53,008 nucleotides of DNA from Lachnospiraceae bacterium (lineage in GTDB: Bacteria; Bacillota; Clostridia; Lachnospirales; Lachnospiraceae). This document shows, piece after piece, positions 49,521-53,008 of the stretch. Numbering within the stretch: position 1 is the first letter of the stretch; every line of letters begins with the position of its first letter. The position numbers and the translations under genes are program-made. The notes beneath the pieces were generated by a model that had not been told where the DNA came from, made no database searches, and saw only the letters and a list, made by a program, of their open reading frames with translations. The stretch covers positions 1 to 53,008 of the forward strand of contig SFGF01000017.1 in assembly GCA_004556655.1 (NCBI GenBank), read 5' to 3'.

Positions 49521-50138
49521 ATGAAAATGACATTAAAAATGAATCAGTTAAAATGGACAAGGCAGCCGAAAATTTTTACAATCGGGAAAGACAGGATAGA
49601 AATAACTACAGAGCCGGGAACGGATCTGTGGCAGCGAACATATTATCATTTCAGAAATGATAACGCACCGGTATTACAGTGGGAGACAGATGAAAAGTAT
49701 TTTTCTTTTGTTGTGAAAACAGATTTTACGGACAGCCACCACCGGTTTGATCAGTGCGGTATCGTCATGTATCTGGACAGTGAAAACTGGCTGAAAGGTT
49801 CCGTTGAATATGAAAATGAAGAATTTCAGCATCTGGGCAGTGTTGTGACAAACCATGGTTATTCTGACTGGGCGACAACCGCAATAAGTGCTGATATAAA
49901 AACCATTTGGTACAGATTCAGCCGCCGGGAGGATGATTACTGTATTGAATGTTCTCAGGATGGGGAACATTTTACGCAGATGAGAGTGTGTCATATGTGG
50001 GAGGGAAAAGAAACCATCCGCTTTGGTATCTATGCCTGCAGTCCGGAGGATTCTTCATTTAAAGCCGTTTTTACGGATATGAAGATTATGGAATGTATGT
50101 GGGCTGCTCATGACGGACAGGCTCCGGATGAGGAATGA
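49521..50138 (+). CDS. DUF1349 (concanavalin-like) domain protein
   Basis: 205 residues, soluble. It opens with LKWTRQPKIFTIGKDRIEIT and includes DQCGIVMYLDSENWLKGSVEYE and RFGIYACSPEDSSFKAVF, the DUF1349/YteU-like lectin fold often linked to carbohydrate use. AAGGAG is 5 bp before ATG 49521. It sits between a GNAT gene and two MATE genes in one run. Confidence 0.85.
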   Translation: MKMTLKMNQLKWTRQPKIFTIGKDRIEITTEPGTDLWQRTYYHFRNDNAPVLQWETDEKYFSFVVKTDFTDSHHRFDQCGIVMYLDSENWLKGSVEYENEEFQHLGSVVTNHGYSDWATTAISADIKTIWYRFSRREDDYCIECSQDGEHFTQMRVCHMWEGKETIRFGIYACSPEDSSFKAVFTDMKIMECMWAAHDGQAPDEE

Positions 50139-50142
50139 TTGC

Positions 50143-51486
50143 ATGAAAAGCAGGCAAATCCAGCTTACAGAAGGAAATATATTGAAGACGCTTTTGCTGT
50201 TTTCCATTCCGATGATTGTAGGAAACCTTCTGCAGCAGATTTATAATATTGCGGATACGATCATCGTGGGGAGATATATCGGTGCGGATGCGCTGGCAGC
50301 TGTGGGATCCGCATATACACTGATGACATTTATAAATTCTGTGATTATTGGTCTGTGTATGGGGAGCGGAGCAGTTTATTCTATATTTTTCGGAGCAGAT
50401 GAAAAGGACAGGCTGAAAGAGAGTATTTGGGTTTCTTTCTGGATGATCGGACTGGTGGCGGTTGCGATTACCATAGTTGTATTTTGGAAAATTGACTGGA
50501 TCCTGAATATGCTGCAGGTGCCAGATGAAATATTTACACTGATGCGTTCCTATGTATGGATTATCTTTGTAGGAATTCTGTTTGTGTTTTTGTATAATTA
50601 TTTTGCCAGCCTGTTAAGAGCCGTGGGAAATTCTTCCGTTCCCCTTTATTTTCTGGCAGCATCTTCTATCATAAATATTATTCTGGATTTATGGTTCGTG
50701 ATTGGACTTGAATGGGGTGTCGCAGGTGCTGCGTGGGCTACCGTGACAGCACAGGCAGCTGCCGGATTGGGGATCATGGTCTATACAGCTATATATATGT
50801 CCCATATTTTGCCGGAGAGAAAGCATAGAAAGATCAGTCGGAAATTGTTGCGTTATATTGCCGGATATTCTGTACTTACCTGTGTACAGCAATCGGTGAT
50901 GAATTTTGGAATTTTGATGATACAGGGATTGGTTAACAGTTTTGGAACGGTGATCATGGCGGCATTTGCAGCGGCTGTGAAAATCGATACGCTTGCTTAT
51001 ATGCCGGCACAGGAATTTGGAAATGCCTTTTCTATCTTTACGGCACAGAATCATGGGGCTGGAAAAAAAGAGCGGATTCATAAGGGAATCAAAAAAGCCG
51101 TGACAGTGTCGGTGATTTTTTGTGGAGCAGTGTCTGTGGCCGTCTGTGTATTTGCAAATCTGCTTATGAGGATATTTGTGGAAAAAGAAAATCAGGAGAT
51201 CATTCGGGCAGGAATGCATTATCTGAGGGTCGAAGGGGCATTTTACTGGGGAATCGGTATTTTGTTCTTGCTTTACGGAATTTACAGGGGAATGGAAAAA
51301 CCAGGTATCTCGCTGATACTGACAATCATTTCCCTGGGAACACGAGTACTGCTGGCGTATACATTTGCGCCAGACCCTGCATTTGGTGTATCTGCGATCT
51401 GGTGGGCCATTCCGATTGGCTGGATTCTGGCAGATCTGGTGGGAATTTTGTATTATAACATAAAAGTGAAAGGGAAAAAGGAGTGA
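50143..51486 (+). CDS. MATE family efflux transporter
   Basis: 447 residues, twelve predicted helices; ILKTLLLFSIPMIVGNLLQQIYNIADTIIVGRYIG is given here only as its motifs LLFSIPMIVGNLLQQ and NIADTIIVGRYIG, typical of MATE helix 1-2. GAGGAA upstream supports ATG 50143, five bases after the DUF1349 stop; an ATG at 50110 lies inside that gene. Substrate unknown. Confidence 0.9.
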   Translation: MKSRQIQLTEGNILKTLLLFSIPMIVGNLLQQIYNIADTIIVGRYIGADALAAVGSAYTLMTFINSVIIGLCMGSGAVYSIFFGADEKDRLKESIWVSFWMIGLVAVAITIVVFWKIDWILNMLQVPDEIFTLMRSYVWIIFVGILFVFLYNYFASLLRAVGNSSVPLYFLAASSIINIILDLWFVIGLEWGVAGAAWATVTAQAAAGLGIMVYTAIYMSHILPERKHRKISRKLLRYIAGYSVLTCVQQSVMNFGILMIQGLVNSFGTVIMAAFAAAVKIDTLAYMPAQEFGNAFSIFTAQNHGAGKKERIHKGIKKAVTVSVIFCGAVSVAVCVFANLLMRIFVEKENQEIIRAGMHYLRVEGAFYWGIGILFLLYGIYRGMEKPGISLILTIISLGTRVLLAYTFAPDPAFGVSAIWWAIPIGWILADLVGILYYNIKVKGKKE

Positions 51487-51490
51487 AAAA

Positions 51491-52855
51491 ATGAAAAACG
51501 ATCAGACAAAAAAGAAAGAGGCGGATTTGGGACAGGATCCTGTGGGCAGTCTGTTGTTTAAGCTTGCTCTGCCGGCTATACTGGCACAGCTGATCAATGT
51601 GCTTTATAATATGGTAGACAGGATGTATATTGGGCATATCCCGGAGATAGGTCCCAGTGCACTTACCGGGGTAGGAGTGACCATGCCTGTGATCATGTGC
51701 ATTTCTGCATTTGCTGCTCTAGTAAGTATGGGCGGAGCTCCCAGAGCATCGATTATGATGGGAAAAGGAAAAAAGGACGAGGCAGAACGCATCATGGGAA
51801 ACTGTGCGGCTATGCTTTGTATCGTAGCGGTTGTTCTGACTGTCTTTTTCCTTATCGCCGGAAAAAGCGTGTTGATACTGTTTGGAGCCAGTGAAAATAC
51901 CATTACTTACGCCTGGAATTATATGCAGATTTATGCCTGCGGTACGATTTTTGTCCAGCTGGCGTTGGGAATGAATGCTTTTATTAACGCACAGGGATTT
52001 TCCAGGATCGGTATGATGACGGTAGTGATCGGTGCAGTCTGCAATATTATTCTGGATCCTATTTTTATATTTGCCTTAGGAATGGGAGTAAGGGGTGCAG
52101 CATTGGCAACCATCATTTCCCAGGGAGTATCTTGTACATGGATCCTCAAATTCCTGATGGGCGAAAAAACGACGCTTCGGTTGAAACCTCAGTGCATGAA
52201 AATCCAGGGAAAAATTGTACTTCCGTGTATTGCACTTGGTGTTTCTCCGTTTATCATGCAGTTTACAGAAAGTATTTTGAGTGTCTGTTTCAATACAAGT
52301 CTTTTAAAATATGGTGGTGATACGGCTGTAGGTGCCATGACGATTCTGAGCAGTATCATGCAGTTTACGATGCTGCCGCTGCAGGGGCTGACACAGGGAT
52401 CACAGCCGATCGTCAGTTTCAATTATGGGGCAAATAGAATTGGACGGGTGAAAAAGGCTTTCCGTCTGCTTCTGATCAGTTGCCTGATCTTTACCATAGT
52501 CATGTGGAGCGTGTGTATGCTTGTACCGCAGGTTTTCGTCGGAATCTTTACCAATAATCCGGAGTTGGCAGAATATACAGAGTGGGCCATCCGTATTTAT
52601 ATGGCAGGCGTCTTGATCTTCGGAATTCAGATAGCCTGTCAGCAGACATTTATCGCACTGGGAAATGCAAAGACATCCGTATTTTTGGCGTTGCTGCGTA
52701 AAGTAATTTTGCTGACTCCATTGATTTATATATTACCGAATTTCTTTGAAAATAAGACAATGGCTGTATTTTTGGCAGAACCGGTGGCGGATATTATTGC
52801 GGTAGCAACTACAGCTACATTGTTTGTGCGGGAATATCGTAAATTAAAAGAATAA
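51491..52855 (+). CDS. MATE family efflux transporter
   Basis: 454 residues. A polar start (KKKEADLGQDPVGSLL) and then KLALPAILAQLINVLYNMVD and RMYIGHIPEIGPSALTGVG, the VmrA/DinF-like MATE pattern. AAGGAG is about 7 bp before the ATG, four bases after the preceding MATE gene, so the two transporters are co-translated neighbours. They could form heterodimeric or redundant pumps; substrate unknown. Confidence 0.9.
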   Translation: MKNDQTKKKEADLGQDPVGSLLFKLALPAILAQLINVLYNMVDRMYIGHIPEIGPSALTGVGVTMPVIMCISAFAALVSMGGAPRASIMMGKGKKDEAERIMGNCAAMLCIVAVVLTVFFLIAGKSVLILFGASENTITYAWNYMQIYACGTIFVQLALGMNAFINAQGFSRIGMMTVVIGAVCNIILDPIFIFALGMGVRGAALATIISQGVSCTWILKFLMGEKTTLRLKPQCMKIQGKIVLPCIALGVSPFIMQFTESILSVCFNTSLLKYGGDTAVGAMTILSSIMQFTMLPLQGLTQGSQPIVSFNYGANRIGRVKKAFRLLLISCLIFTIVMWSVCMLVPQVFVGIFTNNPELAEYTEWAIRIYMAGVLIFGIQIACQQTFIALGNAKTSVFLALLRKVILLTPLIYILPNFFENKTMAVFLAEPVADIIAVATTATLFVREYRKLKE

Positions 52856-53008
52856 TTACAGGAAAGTATTTGTATTTTTAAGATATTTTTTTGTTGATAA
52901 CACTGTAATTTGCTTGAGTTTCCGCAAACTGTAATTTCAAAATGAATATAGTCTATCAAAGTACCAATCTGCCCAACTTTTGAAAAGATATAGAGTGGCA
53001 GCTTTATG
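52856..53008. other. Right-edge intergenic sequence
   Basis: No ORF with a ribosome site. The only structure seen is a direct repeat CTGTAATTT (about 52905 and 52929) flanking TTTGC/GCAAA. No clear terminator for the last MATE gene. Confidence 0.4.

Noticed and set aside
1..53008. CRISPR arrays, tRNA, rRNA, T-box or known riboswitch classes
   Set aside because: No repeat-spacer pattern, no tRNA cloverleaf and no conserved riboswitch core noticed in any intergenic space by eye; a covariance-model scan was not possible.

Overview
The window reads as a chromosomal segment of a spore-forming, anaerobic Firmicute, most likely a gut Lachnospiraceae (Blautia / Mediterraneibacter / Dorea-like). The reasons are dense gene packing, strong AGGAGG ribosome sites, TTG/GTG starts, sporulation and germination genes (sipL-like, gerA-type operon, spoIIR), ferredoxin-dependent electron bifurcation genes, and glycoside hydrolases of a carbohydrate-feeding commensal. 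The genus is inference. I find 48 protein genes (one cut by the left edge) and no rRNA, tRNA, CRISPR array, prophage or intact insertion sequence.

Layout. 1-2.7 kb: tail of a charged coiled-coil protein, a DUF2284 protein, a papain-like peptidase and an alpha/beta hydrolase. 2.8-3.7 kb: a lysophospholipase-like hydrolase on the minus strand. 3.8-9.5 kb: a five-gene operon for an Etf-coupled (electron-confurcating) 2-hydroxyacid/lactate dehydrogenase with two transporters, under a near-consensus promoter with a hairpin operator candidate. 9.8-12.4 kb: a Zn/Cd/Pb efflux ATPase behind a textbook SmtB/ArsR-type operator. 12.7-17.5 kb: CarD-like regulator, uracil permease, polyferredoxin, a lone PduB-type microcompartment shell protein, a flavin reductase and an rRNA methyltransferase-like gene. 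17.9-26.1 kb: aminotransferase, L,D-transpeptidase, ddl-murF, alpha-galactosidase, aldo/keto reductase. 26.5-36.5 kb: plsC, a PrcB-like lipoprotein with SipL, ispE-gntR, gerA-type germination operon, spoIIR, murI, DUF1934. 36.6-43.7 kb: a membrane-anchored small protein, a tandem pair of polysaccharide-deacetylase-like proteins, an exported FKBP/trigger-factor-like lipoprotein, cysK, yqeY, a macrodomain protein. 43.9-52.9 kb: GH38 alpha-mannosidase, three MATE exporters, GNAT, DUF1349 and a small unknown.

The most unusual signal is not a gene. Two intergenic spaces between convergent genes (about 9520-9731 and 26281-26478) hold the same ~109-nt core, about 85% identical and in opposite orientation. 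In each place the core sits at the tip of a long inverted repeat whose arm sequences are completely unrelated between the two copies. Inside the core a small stem shows a compensatory G-C to A-T change. This looks like a structured RNA or mobile unit that lives inside terminator-like hairpins; a third convergent junction (16621-16681) carries a perfect 26-bp hairpin without the core. A second repeated structure, a leader with ATGAGAC...GTCTCAT, lies 5' of minus-strand genes at 15.9 and 17.6 kb, with a partial relative at 27.3 kb. A third point of interest is the deacetylase pair, whose second member has lost every recognisable metal-binding residue.
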